From SIG710 sp045604985 (GTDB lineage: Bacteria > Bacillota > Clostridia > Oscillospirales > CAG-272), in assembly GCA_045604985.1 (NCBI GenBank), contig JAZUPD010000055.1, positions 1-11,589 on the forward strand: DNA of 11,589 bases. Reading direction: 5' to 3'. The notes beneath the pieces were generated by a model. The model was not told where the DNA came from. It ran no database searches and saw only the letters and a list, made by a program, of their open reading frames with translations. Within the stretch, counting starts at the first letter, position 1. The number at the start of each line of letters is the position of its first letter. A program made the translations under genes and the position numbers. Of the stretch, positions 1-7,412 are shown piece after piece.

Positions 1-163
1 CCACACCGTGTGTGTACGCAGGAATATCTGTGATCTGCTTTGCCTGAACCCACTTGCCCTCCTCCGCGATAGGGGCAGGACCGTGATCGCAGCCCTTTTT
101 AACTGTGCACATATGCTGAACCTCAAGGCTCTGTGCGTAAGGGCATTCACTTACATTGCTCAT
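1..163 (-). CDS. NifU-like iron-sulfur cluster assembly scaffold protein, N-terminal part (cut by window edge)
   Basis: The first 54 residues are visible, and the gene runs off the left edge of the window. The start ATG (163-161) has an AGGAG ribosome binding site at 171-175, seven bases upstream. The protein carries Cys7, Cys19 and Cys25 and the stretch GCDHGPAPIAEEGKW (residues 24-38), followed by AYTHGV. From memory of the family, this pattern matches the clostridial NifU-like scaffold proteins whose genes are often found beside a gene for a so-called GGGtGRT protein. That partner, if present, would lie beyond the edge. Proteins of this kind are thought to act in Fe-S cluster assembly in the cytoplasm. 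The gene starts 36 bases after the stop of the SGNH hydrolase gene with no clear terminator between, so it is probably the third gene of the pduL operon. The family call rests on a short N-terminal segment only. Confidence 0.68.
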   Translation of the reverse strand, partial: MSNVSECPYAQSLEVQHMCTVKKGCDHGPAPIAEEGKWVQAKQITDIPAYTHGV

Positions 164-199
164 GTTTAATCTCCTTTGATATAAAAAAATTATTTTTTC

Positions 200-844
200 T
201 TACTTAATAAACCCATCTATTATGGTTGAGACATATTTTGCATAGTGTTCGCCGATAAGGGCAGCACCGTTTGCATTTGGATGTACTCCGTCATTTGAAT
301 AATACAGCGGCTCGGGCTGTGAGGTCAAAGCCTCATCAAAAATCTTATCGAGAGGTACGCATACATCTGCAAATTCCTCTGCAAGCTTGTAGACTATTCT
401 CTGAATCGAAGGAATATCGGCACGGATAGCCTGACGCATCTCGTCATCATAGTCAAGGACGAACGGAACGAGTATCATTATCTTCGCCTTTGTTTTTGTG
501 CGTAGCTCTTTTAATATTGTGCGATAATTAAGCTCCATCTGCTCGTCGGTTGTCATTATCCTGCCATCCCCGTATCTGTGCCAAATATCATTTACACCGA
601 TGAGGATAGAAATGATGTCAGGCTCAAGAGAAATCGCATCGGGATAAAGGCGGTCGAAGAGCTGATCGGTGCGGTTACCCGAAATTCCGAGATTGATAAA
701 TTCAAATTCAGCATCGGGATAAGCCTTTTTTATATTTTCCGCAGTATATTTGGGATAGCCGTATCCAAGGTCGAAATAATTTCTCTTATCACGACCCGCA
801 TCCGTTATGCTATCTCCCTGAAAAAGTATCCTTATTTTTTTCAT
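200..844 (-). CDS. SGNH/GDSL-family hydrolase (esterase or lipase-like), cytoplasmic
   Basis: This 214-residue protein has all four SGNH blocks in order. GDS lies at residues 10-12 (nucleophile Ser12) and NLGISGN at 51-57 (oxyanion glycine). GVND lies at 83-86 (oxyanion Asn85) and DGVHPN at 185-190 (catalytic Asp185 and His188). The length is typical of single-domain members. These enzymes hydrolyse esters such as acetylated sugars, lysophospholipids or thioesters, and the substrate cannot be read from the sequence. The protein begins MKKIRILFQGDS with no signal peptide or membrane segment, so it should act in the cytoplasm. The start has an AGGAG at 852-856, seven bases upstream. The gene begins 31 bases after the pduL stop and ends 36 bases before the NifU-like gene, so all three are probably one transcript. 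The GVND/GVHPN style resembles the carbohydrate-esterase-like branch, but I would not assign a substrate. Confidence 0.9.
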   Translation of the reverse strand: MKKIRILFQGDSITDAGRDKRNYFDLGYGYPKYTAENIKKAYPDAEFEFINLGISGNRTDQLFDRLYPDAISLEPDIISILIGVNDIWHRYGDGRIMTTDEQMELNYRTILKELRTKTKAKIMILVPFVLDYDDEMRQAIRADIPSIQRIVYKLAEEFADVCVPLDKIFDEALTSQPEPLYYSNDGVHPNANGAALIGEHYAKYVSTIIDGFIK

Positions 845-875
845 CTCTATGCTCCTATGTATCCGAGTAGGATTA

Positions 876-1448
876 TCACTTAACTATCTCTCCGTAAACC
901 AATCCGAATGCTGCTGCGGCATTACACTCGTCTGTGTCGATATGCATAGCTGTTGCAAATGTGTCCTTAACTCGGATAACAACGTCGTCAAAGATAGTTG
1001 CTCTGCCCGTGCCGTTGATCTTGACCTTAACGATCTCCTTATCGGCAACACCGAGAGAGGCTGCATCCTCAGGGGTTATGTGGATATGGCGCTTTGCAAT
1101 GATAACGCCGTTTTCAATTCTAACCTCACCTGCGGGACCCTTCAGAAGAATACCGGGAGTTCCTGCGATATCACCGCTCTCTCGAACGGGAGCAGTTACT
1201 CCAAGTGTACGAGCATCTGTGAAGGAAAGCTCAACCTGAGAATCGGGTCTTGTAGGACCGAGAACGCTCATCTTGAGAGAACCCTTAGCCCCTACTACTT
1301 CAACCTTTTCCTCGCAAGCATACTGACCGGGCTGGCTGAGATCCTTTTTCTTTGTGAGGGTGTGACCTGCACCAAAGAGAGCCTCAACATGAGCATCTGT
1401 CAGGTGGATGTGTCTGGCAGAGGTTTCTACCAAAATCTTGTTTTCCAT
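876..1448 (-). CDS. pduL: Phosphate propanoyltransferase / phosphotransacylase PduL
   Basis: This 190-residue enzyme interconverts acyl-CoA plus phosphate with acyl-phosphate plus CoA (propanoyl- or acetyl-CoA), which feeds an acetate or propionate kinase and ATP formation. It has the tandem PduL repeat with its metal-binding histidine motifs: SARHIHLT (10-17; His13, His15), AKRHIHITPEDA (118-129; His121, His123) and MHIDTDECNAA (168-178; His169, Asp171, Glu174). The family binds zinc through conserved histidines. The start at 1448 is chosen because AGGAG lies at 1455-1459, six bases upstream. The frame stays open upstream to 1568, but that extension runs through the promoter -10 box. The N-terminus begins directly at the first beta strand without the amphipathic encapsulation peptide of microcompartment PduL, and no shell-protein gene is near, so a soluble cytoplasmic role replacing Pta is likely. 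It is the first gene of the probable operon. Confidence 0.93.
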   Translation of the reverse strand: MENKILVETSARHIHLTDAHVEALFGAGHTLTKKKDLSQPGQYACEEKVEVVGAKGSLKMSVLGPTRPDSQVELSFTDARTLGVTAPVRESGDIAGTPGILLKGPAGEVRIENGVIIAKRHIHITPEDAASLGVADKEIVKVKINGTGRATIFDDVVIRVKDTFATAMHIDTDECNAAAAFGLVYGEIVK

Positions 1449-1526
1449 GATAGTCTCCTTTATTATGATAAAAATTTTAAGACATAAATATGCGTGACAA
1501 AAAGGCATCATACCACGCTGAGAGTA

Positions 1527-1555
1527 ATTATACCATAAAATACGACATTTGTAAA
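1527..1555 (-). promoter_or_regulatory. Sigma-A promoter of the pduL operon
   Basis: On the minus strand, TTTACA (1555-1550) and a perfect TATAAT (1532-1527) are separated by exactly 17 bases. Transcription would start near 1520, giving a leader of about 72 bases. Early in that leader, GCGTG and CACGC (1492-1496 and 1514-1518 on the plus strand) could pair as a weak 5-bp stem. I recognise no riboswitch in it. Confidence 0.85.
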
Positions 1556-1585
1556 TCGTTTTTTTCAATAAATTTAAAAAGAATA

Positions 1586-1603
1586 TGTGAAATTTTTATC
1601 ACA
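1586..1603. promoter_or_regulatory. Dyad TGTGA-N8-TCACA upstream of the pduL promoter (possible operator)
   Basis: A perfect 5-bp inverted repeat with an 8-base A/T spacer is centred about 74 bases upstream of the predicted pduL start site and 30 bases beyond the -35 box. The spacing is two bases longer than a Crp or Rex site (TGTGA-N6-TCACA), so neither regulator fits the usual consensus. The position would suit an activator. The dyad could be chance in such AT-rich DNA. Confidence 0.35.
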
Positions 1604-1795
1604 ATATGATTATTTTGAAACAGACAACTGCTGATTCTCCGAAATTTTCTCACTTTCTCTCATCATTGTTATTGATTTTTTCTTGTGAAATAATTTAAAA
1701 ACATTGCGTTTTCATTTATGATCCATTTTTGGCACAAATACCATTTCGTCTAAAAATTTCTACCATTGTTTTTTCTTCTTTCGGAATTAAATCTA
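1604..1795. other. AT-rich intergenic stretch with no recognised gene
   Basis: This is the central part of the 407-base divergent gap between pduL and uvrB. It is T-rich on the plus strand, has stop codons in all frames, and contains no ORF with a convincing ribosome binding site. The only local structure I see is a direct repeat TACCATT at 1739-1745 and 1761-1767, two helical turns apart. I found no LexA/DinR box (GAAC-N4-GTTC). Confidence 0.6.
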
Positions 1796-1824
1796 TTGAC
1801 AAAAGAGCCTTTTTGGTGTATCAT
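1796..1824 (+). promoter_or_regulatory. Sigma-A promoter of uvrB-uvrA
   Basis: A consensus TTGACA at 1796-1801 and TATCAT (5 of 6 matches) at 1819-1824 are separated by 17 bases. Transcription would begin near 1831, leaving a short leader of about 25 bases before the uvrB ATG. No SOS box overlaps the promoter. Confidence 0.85.
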
Positions 1825-1833
1825 ATAAAAAGG
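1808..1833. promoter_or_regulatory. Dyad CCTTTTT-N12-AAAAAGG around the uvrB -10 box (possible operator)
   Basis: Perfect 7-bp arms (1808-1814 and 1827-1833) flank the -10 hexamer and reach the predicted start site. A protein bound here would block RNA polymerase, which is where a repressor site is expected. It does not match the Gram-positive LexA site. A chance T-run/A-run pairing is possible, but the CC and GG ends also match. Confidence 0.35.
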
Positions 1834-1855
1834 ATTTTTATATGGGAGGACGGAG

Positions 1856-3835
1856 ATGGATAGATTCAAACTGGTTTCGGATTTTAAGCCCACAGGTGAT
1901 CAGCCCGAGGCAATCGAAGCTCTTGTAAAAGGCATAAATTCCGGTCTAAAAAATCAAACTCTTCTGGGCGTTACAGGCTCGGGAAAAACATTTACCATGG
2001 CAAACGTTATCGAAAAGGTCAACCGTCCAACCCTCGTCCTTGCCCATAATAAGACCCTTGCGGCACAGCTCTGCTCCGAATTTCGCGATTTTTTTCCGGA
2101 AAATGCCGTTGAATATTTTGTTTCCTATTACGATTACTACCAGCCAGAAGCATATATCCCCGGCAAGGACATCTATATCGAAAAGGACGCAATGGTAAAT
2201 GACGAGATAGACATGCTTCGCCACAGCGCAACCTCTTCCCTTTTCGAGAGAAGGGATGTTATCATCGTTGCCAGCGTATCCTGTATATATAGCCTTGGCG
2301 ACCCCGAGGAATACAAAAAGTTGACCCTTGCCGTTCGACCCGGTATGAAAAAAGATAGAGACACTTTTATCCGCGAGCTTATCGCCATCAGCTACGATAG
2401 AAATGATATCAATTTTGTCAGAGACAAATTCAGAGTTCGCGGCGATTGCGTTGAGGTCTTCCCCGCAAACTCGGGTGAAAAGGCACTGCGAGTTGAATTT
2501 TTTGACGACGAGATAGACCGAGTTTCCGAGATAAACATTGTAACGGGAGAACTTATAAGGCATCTGAATTATGCGGCTATCTTTCCCGCAACCCATTACG
2601 CTGTTTCGGATGACAAGCGAGAAGCGGCGCTTAAAGCAATCGAGGATGAAATGATTGAGCGCAAAGCTTATTTTGAGTCCTGCGGCAAGCTCCTTGAAGC
2701 ACAGAGAATTGAAGAAAGGGTGAAATATGACCTTGAAATGCTCCGCGAGATAGGCTTTTGCTCGGGAGTTGAAAATTATTCGAGAGTGCTTTCGGGCAGA
2801 GCCCCCGGCTCAACTCCATATACTCTTCTTGACTATTTTCCTAAGGATTTTCTGCTCTTTGTGGACGAATCACACATGACTCTTCCACAAGTAAGAGCAA
2901 TGAGCGGCGGAGACGGTGCAAGAAAGAAAAATCTCGTGGAATACGGCTTCCGTTTACCCTCCGCCTTTGACAACAGACCGCTGACCTTTGATGAATTTGA
3001 AGATAAGATAGGTCAATCGGTATTTATCAGCGCAACCCCTGCTCAGTATGAAAAGGAACATTCTCTTCAGACCGTTGAACAGATAATCAGACCAACAGGT
3101 CTTATCGACCCTGAGATTGACATCCGCCCAATCGAGGGGCAGGTGGATGATCTTATGGGTGAAATAAGAATAAGAGCCGAAATGGGAGAGCGAGTGCTTG
3201 TAACCACCCTAACGAAAAAGATGGCAGAGGATCTTACAGACTATTTTTCAAAAAACGGACTTAAAGTAAAATATATCCACTTTAACGTTGACACAATGGA
3301 GCGAATAGAGATAATAAGGGATCTGCGTCTAGGGGTTTTCGATGTGCTTGTAGGAATCAACCTTCTCCGAGAGGGTCTTGACATTCCGGAGGTGTCTCTC
3401 GTCGCTATTCTCGATGCAGATAAGGAAGGACTTCTGCGCTCCGAGACCTCTCTCATTCAGACCTTCGGACGCGCCGCAAGAAACGAGCATGGAAAGGTCA
3501 TTCTCTATGCCGACACCATCACGGGTTCTATGCAAAGGGCTATCGACGAGACCACCCGCCGCCGAGATATTCAGAAAAAATACAACGAGGAACACGGTAT
3601 AATTCCTCATACCATAAAAAAAGGAATCCGTGATCTTATAGACATCGGATTTAAGGATGATAAAAACGAAAAGAGCAGCAAAAAAGGCGCACCTTCTTCT
3701 ACAAAGAAGCTTACGAGAAAGGAAAAGGATGCTCTCATAGAAAAGCTCACAAAGGAAATGAAGGATGCCGCAAAGCGACTTGAATTTGAGCAAGCAGCTT
3801 TCCTTCGTGATCGGATAAAAAAATTAAGGGATTGA
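1856..3835 (+). CDS. uvrB: UvrABC system protein B, excision nuclease helicase subunit
   Basis: UvrB (659 residues, the normal length) takes damaged DNA from UvrA, checks the lesion by threading one strand behind its beta-hairpin, and recruits UvrC to cut. Visible parts in order are: Walker A GVTGSGKT (38-45); the beta-hairpin with YYDYYQPEAYIP (91-102); the Walker B/DEAH-like box FVDESH (335-340); ISATPAQYE (391-399); helicase motifs V and VI with GINLLREGLDIPEV (500-513) and TSLIQTFGRAARN (531-543); and a C-terminal UVR motif (about 624-659) that contacts UvrA or UvrC. The conserved patch before DTMERIEIIRDLRLG reads YIHFN (473-477), where most family members have a Ser or His after the first His. 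GGAGG at 1845-1849 lies six bases before the ATG. The stop runs directly into uvrA. Confidence 0.98.
   Translation: MDRFKLVSDFKPTGDQPEAIEALVKGINSGLKNQTLLGVTGSGKTFTMANVIEKVNRPTLVLAHNKTLAAQLCSEFRDFFPENAVEYFVSYYDYYQPEAYIPGKDIYIEKDAMVNDEIDMLRHSATSSLFERRDVIIVASVSCIYSLGDPEEYKKLTLAVRPGMKKDRDTFIRELIAISYDRNDINFVRDKFRVRGDCVEVFPANSGEKALRVEFFDDEIDRVSEINIVTGELIRHLNYAAIFPATHYAVSDDKREAALKAIEDEMIERKAYFESCGKLLEAQRIEERVKYDLEMLREIGFCSGVENYSRVLSGRAPGSTPYTLLDYFPKDFLLFVDESHMTLPQVRAMSGGDGARKKNLVEYGFRLPSAFDNRPLTFDEFEDKIGQSVFISATPAQYEKEHSLQTVEQIIRPTGLIDPEIDIRPIEGQVDDLMGEIRIRAEMGERVLVTTLTKKMAEDLTDYFSKNGLKVKYIHFNVDTMERIEIIRDLRLGVFDVLVGINLLREGLDIPEVSLVAILDADKEGLLRSETSLIQTFGRAARNEHGKVILYADTITGSMQRAIDETTRRRDIQKKYNEEHGIIPHTIKKGIRDLIDIGFKDDKNEKSSKKGAPSSTKKLTRKEKDALIEKLTKEMKDAAKRLEFEQAAFLRDRIKKLRD
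3826..3830 (+). promoter_or_regulatory. Ribosome binding site that sets the uvrA start
   Basis: AAGGG inside the last codons of uvrB lies seven bases before the ATG at 3838 but only one base before the in-frame TTG at 3832. This favours the ATG as the uvrA start. The uvrB stop TGA is at 3833-3835, so termination and initiation are side by side, as in translational coupling. Confidence 0.75.
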
Positions 3836-3837
3836 AA

Positions 3838-6663
3838 ATGAAAAGTGAACTTATAATCAAGGGTGCAAGAATGCACAATCTGAAAAATATCGACGTTACG
3901 ATCCCCCGTGATAAGCTCGTTATAATCACGGGGCTTTCCGGATCCGGAAAATCTTCCCTTGCCTTCGATACCATCTATGCCGAGGGACACAGACGCTTTG
4001 TGGAATCCCTCTCATCATATGCGAGAATGTTTCTCGGTCAGCTTGATAAGCCCGATGTTGACAGCATCGAGGGGCTTTCACCCGCTATTTCCATCGACCA
4101 GAAAACAACCTCGAAAAATCCTCGCTCAACTGTGGGTACAGTTACCGAAATATACGACTATCTCCGTCTGCTGTATGCGAGAATAGGTATTCCTCATTGT
4201 CCCGTTTGCGGCAAGGAGATAAGACAGCAGACCACCGACCACACAATCGACAGAATAATGGCACTCCCCGAGGGAACGAGATTTATGGTTATGGCACCCA
4301 TCATCAGAGCCAAAAAGGGTAGGCACGAAAAGGTTTTTGAGTCCGCCAAAAAGAGCGGATATGTCCGTGTGCGTGTTGATGGAAATATGTACGAACTATC
4401 CGAGGAGATCGCACTTGATAAAAACATCAAGCACAGCATAGAGGTCGTCATCGACCGCCTCGTCATGCGAGCAGATATAAGATCCCGTCTGGGTGATTCC
4501 GTTGAAAACGCCTTGGCTCTGGCAGGCGGACATCTGCTGATACACACAGTTCCTCGCAATGGAGAAAACGAAGAAGACCTTGAATTTTCGCAGAATTATG
4601 CCTGCGAGGAGCATGGAATTTCCTTTGGTGAGCTTGAGCCAAGAATGTTCTCATTCAATAATCCCCAAGGAGCTTGTCCCGCCTGCTCAGGACTTGGCGA
4701 GCAAAATATCCTTTCAGTTGAAAAAATGATGCCCGATAAAAGTCTTTCGCTTTCCGAGGGTGGAATTGCTGTCAACGGATTCAAATCTCTCGAGGAAGAA
4801 AGCTGGAACGGTCCTCTTTTCTCCTCCGTGGGCAAAAAAATGGGCTTCAATATGAAAACGCCTTTAAAGGATTTCACAAAGGAGCAGATGGATGCACTTC
4901 TCTACGGAACGGGACTCGAAAAATACGACATAACTCGCTATTTTGGCGGCGAGAAGCATAAACAATCGGTAGTTTTCGAGGGGCTTATAAAGATGATCGA
5001 GAGCCGAATGACCATGTACGGCAACGATTATTATAACGAATTCATAGATCAGACCCCCTGCCCAAAATGCGGCGGTGCAAGACTTTCTCCAACCATACTT
5101 TCAGTAACGGTGAGTGGCAAAAACATACATGAATTTTGCTCTCTTTCCATTTCCGAAGCTCTTGATTTTATAAACGGCCTTCAGCTCTCAGAAACTGAAA
5201 TGACTATCGCAAGAGAAATAGTAAAGGAAATAAAAGCAAGGCTGGGATTTCTTGTGAGCGTGGGACTCGACTATCTCACCCTTACAAGAAAAGCAGGTAC
5301 ACTTTCGGGCGGAGAGGCGCAAAGAATAAGACTTGCAACACAGATAGGATCTTCGCTTGTGGGAGTGCTATATATCCTCGACGAGCCAAGCATCGGTCTC
5401 CATCAGAGAGATAACGAAAAGCTCATCGGCACACTTAAAAAACTCCGCGATCTCGGAAACAGCGTTCTCGTTGTTGAGCATGATGAGGAAACCATGCTAT
5501 CCTCAGATTATATCGTCGACATAGGGCCGGGTGCGGGAATCCACGGCGGAAACCTCGTTGCCTGCGGAACTCCCGAGGAGATAATGAAGAATAAGTCGTC
5601 AGAAACCGGTGCATACCTTTCGGGAAGAAAAAAGATACCCGTTCCAAATACTCGCAGAAGCGGAAACGGAAAATTCCTTTCTGTTATTGAGGCACAGGAA
5701 CATAATCTGAAGAAAATCAATGCCACAATACCGCTCGGCAGTTTCGTCTGCATAACGGGAGTTTCAGGCTCGGGAAAATCATCACTTGTCAACGGCATAA
5801 TCGCCCCCGTTCTCGCAAAGAAGCTGAACCGTGCTATAACTTTTCCCGGAAAACACCTGACAATTAAGGGCATTGAAAATCTTGACAAAGTAATTACCAT
5901 CGACCAAAGCCCTATTGGAAGAACACCTCGTTCAAATCCCGCAACATATACGGGACTTTTCGGCGACATCCGCGACCTTTTTGCAAAAACTGCTGATGCA
6001 AAGGCAAAGGGCTACGGTCCGGGAAGATTTTCCTTCAATACCAAGGGGGGACGATGCGAAGCCTGCGAGGGCGACGGAGTTAGGAAGATCGAAATGCACT
6101 TTTTGCCGGATGTTTATGTAAAATGCGATGTCTGCCACGGAAAACGCTACAACCGCGACACACTAGAGGTAAAATACAAGGGCAAAAATATCTACGATGT
6201 TCTTGATATGACGGTTGAAGAGGGGGTCAGCTTCTTTGACGGAATTCCCAAGATAGCAAACCGCCTTAAAACACTTGATGACGTTGGACTCGGATATATA
6301 AAAATCGGTCAGTCCTCAACAACGCTTTCGGGAGGCGAAGCCCAGAGGGTCAAGCTTGCAACGGAGCTTTCAAAACGCTCAACGGGCAAGACCATGTATA
6401 TCCTTGACGAACCCACGACGGGTCTTCACAGCGCAGATGTTGCAAGACTTATCGAGGTTTTGCAAAGACTTTGCGATGCAGGAAATTCAATTCTCGTTAT
6501 CGAGCATAATCTAGACGTTATCAAGACCGCAGACCATATAATCGACCTTGGTCCCGAGGGCGGAAGCGGAGGCGGTACTATCGTTGCGGAAGGAACCCCC
6601 GAGGAGATCGCAAAATGCAAAAATTCCTATACGGGTAAGTTTCTTGCCAAAATCCTTAAATAA
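3838..6663 (+). CDS. uvrA: UvrABC system protein A, damage-recognition ATPase
   Basis: UvrA (941 residues from the ATG at 3838) is the dimeric ABC-type ATPase that finds bulky DNA lesions and loads UvrB. It has two nucleotide-binding halves. Walker A is GLSGSGKS (32-39) and GVSGSGKS (641-648); the signature LSGGEAQR is at 489-496 and 830-837; Walker B LDEP is at 514-517 and 856-859. Cysteine pairs lie at 121/124, 408/411 and 280/283, and the C-terminal zinc finger is Cys740/Cys743 with Cys763/Cys766. In the first zinc module, the pair usually seen as CxxC reads Cys256-x2-His259 before Cys280/Cys283, so His probably replaces one Cys ligand. An in-frame TTG at 3832 would add two residues but is badly spaced from the ribosome binding site. 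The gene is co-transcribed with uvrB and followed by a terminator. Confidence 0.98.
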   Translation: MKSELIIKGARMHNLKNIDVTIPRDKLVIITGLSGSGKSSLAFDTIYAEGHRRFVESLSSYARMFLGQLDKPDVDSIEGLSPAISIDQKTTSKNPRSTVGTVTEIYDYLRLLYARIGIPHCPVCGKEIRQQTTDHTIDRIMALPEGTRFMVMAPIIRAKKGRHEKVFESAKKSGYVRVRVDGNMYELSEEIALDKNIKHSIEVVIDRLVMRADIRSRLGDSVENALALAGGHLLIHTVPRNGENEEDLEFSQNYACEEHGISFGELEPRMFSFNNPQGACPACSGLGEQNILSVEKMMPDKSLSLSEGGIAVNGFKSLEEESWNGPLFSSVGKKMGFNMKTPLKDFTKEQMDALLYGTGLEKYDITRYFGGEKHKQSVVFEGLIKMIESRMTMYGNDYYNEFIDQTPCPKCGGARLSPTILSVTVSGKNIHEFCSLSISEALDFINGLQLSETEMTIAREIVKEIKARLGFLVSVGLDYLTLTRKAGTLSGGEAQRIRLATQIGSSLVGVLYILDEPSIGLHQRDNEKLIGTLKKLRDLGNSVLVVEHDEETMLSSDYIVDIGPGAGIHGGNLVACGTPEEIMKNKSSETGAYLSGRKKIPVPNTRRSGNGKFLSVIEAQEHNLKKINATIPLGSFVCITGVSGSGKSSLVNGIIAPVLAKKLNRAITFPGKHLTIKGIENLDKVITIDQSPIGRTPRSNPATYTGLFGDIRDLFAKTADAKAKGYGPGRFSFNTKGGRCEACEGDGVRKIEMHFLPDVYVKCDVCHGKRYNRDTLEVKYKGKNIYDVLDMTVEEGVSFFDGIPKIANRLKTLDDVGLGYIKIGQSSTTLSGGEAQRVKLATELSKRSTGKTMYILDEPTTGLHSADVARLIEVLQRLCDAGNSILVIEHNLDVIKTADHIIDLGPEGGSGGGTIVAEGTPEEIAKCKNSYTGKFLAKILK

Positions 6664-6688
6664 AAAAAGCAGGTGTCACCTGCTTTTT
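6664..6688. terminator. Bidirectional Rho-independent terminator after uvrA
   Basis: A perfect 11-bp stem (AAAAAGCAGGT with ACCTGCTTTTT) has a 3-base loop and begins at the uvrA stop. The plus strand ends in T5 and the minus strand in T7, so it can also stop transcripts arriving from the convergent yigZ gene. Confidence 0.92.
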
Positions 6689-6710
6689 CTTTGCAAAATT
6701 TAAAAATAAT

Positions 6711-6736
6711 GATTTGTCGGAAAGTTACGATAAATC
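6711..6736. repeat. Inverted repeat between the convergent uvrA and yigZ ends
   Basis: GATTTGTCG (6711-6719) and CGATAAATC (6728-6736) can pair over nine positions with one G-U on the plus strand or one A-C mismatch on the minus strand; the loop is 8 bases. On the minus strand it is followed by a T-rich run and lies about 50 bases after the yigZ stop, so it may assist termination there. The stem is weak. Confidence 0.3.
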
Positions 6737-6788
6737 AGTTTGTCTTCATTAACAGAAATGAGAGAAGCCTGAAAATTTCGGAACTTTT

Positions 6789-7412
6789 TCACCTGTAATC
6801 AAATCGCTCTGCAACCTTTTCAGGGGTAAGCCTTCCGTTGCTTGCTTCGTTTATCAGCTTTTCAAAATCGGAAAGTCGGGAGCTTTTGACGGCAAGATTC
6901 ATACAAACATTCTCCGCAAAGTCAACTCCGTCATTTATAAGCCCGAATTTTTCGGTCTCAGCAAGATATTTTCCGTAATCCGAATAGCTGCAGACAAGCT
7001 TCAAAACAGCATATTTCTCATAAGTGATAACATTCGCCTTGTCAAGTGCAAGTTTTGCCGCATGGGAATATGCTCTGACAAGTCCTCCCGCACCAAGAAG
7101 CGTTCCGCCGAAATATCTTGTTACAACGATGGCAGTATCGGTGCATCCCGATTTGCGTATAACGTCAAGAACGGGCATTCCCGCAGTTCCCTGTGGCTCT
7201 CCGTCGTCAGAATATCTCTGAACGATTCCGTCTCCGAGAACATATGCAAAAACATTGTGAGTTGCGTCTCTGTATTTGTTTTTAAGCTCCTTAACGAATT
7301 TTGCAGCCTCCTCCTCAGTCTTAACGGGCATTGCATGGCCAATGAAAATCGACTTTTTTTCCTCAAATTCTGCTATGGCTTCCCTTTCTATGGTAGTATA
7401 AAATTCTGCCAT
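6789..7412 (-). CDS. yigZ: YigZ / IMPACT (UPF0029) family protein
   Basis: This 207-residue protein is full length for the bacterial YigZ/YvyE family. The N-terminal IMPACT domain holds the family signature: SDDGEPQGTAGMP (68-80) followed by VVTRYFGGTLLGAGGLVRAY (96-115). The C-terminal part (about 135-205) fits the ferredoxin-like DUF1949 domain. The eukaryotic relative IMPACT counters Gcn2 signalling. The bacterial function is not well defined, but nucleic-acid or ribosome binding has been proposed. Its ATG (7412-7410) shares one base with the hflX TAA (7414-7412) and has only a weak GAGG at 7423-7426, ten bases upstream, so its translation is probably coupled to hflX. Expression therefore follows hflX, which supports a ribosome-related role. 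No signal peptide or membrane segment is seen. Confidence 0.93.
   Translation of the reverse strand: MAEFYTTIEREAIAEFEEKKSIFIGHAMPVKTEEEAAKFVKELKNKYRDATHNVFAYVLGDGIVQRYSDDGEPQGTAGMPVLDVIRKSGCTDTAIVVTRYFGGTLLGAGGLVRAYSHAAKLALDKANVITYEKYAVLKLVCSYSDYGKYLAETEKFGLINDGVDFAENVCMNLAVKSSRLSDFEKLINEASNGRLTPEKVAERFDYR

Noticed and set aside
164..199. A-run/T-run palindrome between the SGNH and NifU-like genes
   Set aside because: It is only A/T pairing with no GC stem, so it is unlikely to terminate transcription.
849..1487. 212-codon plus-strand frame opposite pduL
   Set aside because: It is the antisense shadow of pduL; its cysteine-rich, low-complexity translation has no family pattern or ribosome binding site.
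1449..1568. Upstream 40-residue extension of the pduL frame
   Set aside because: It crosses the promoter -10 box and has no ribosome binding site; the ATG at 1448 has AGGAG at the right distance.
1731..1745. TGGCAC resembling a sigma-54 -24 element
   Set aside because: No TTGC at the -12 position follows; the next bases read AAATACCAT.
1739..1767. Direct repeat TACCATT, 22 bases apart, upstream of uvrB
   Set aside because: Only two short copies in AT-rich DNA at a distance from the promoter; probably chance.
1946..2596. 216-codon minus-strand frame inside uvrB
   Set aside because: It is an antisense shadow of a certain gene, with no ribosome binding site or recognisable domain.
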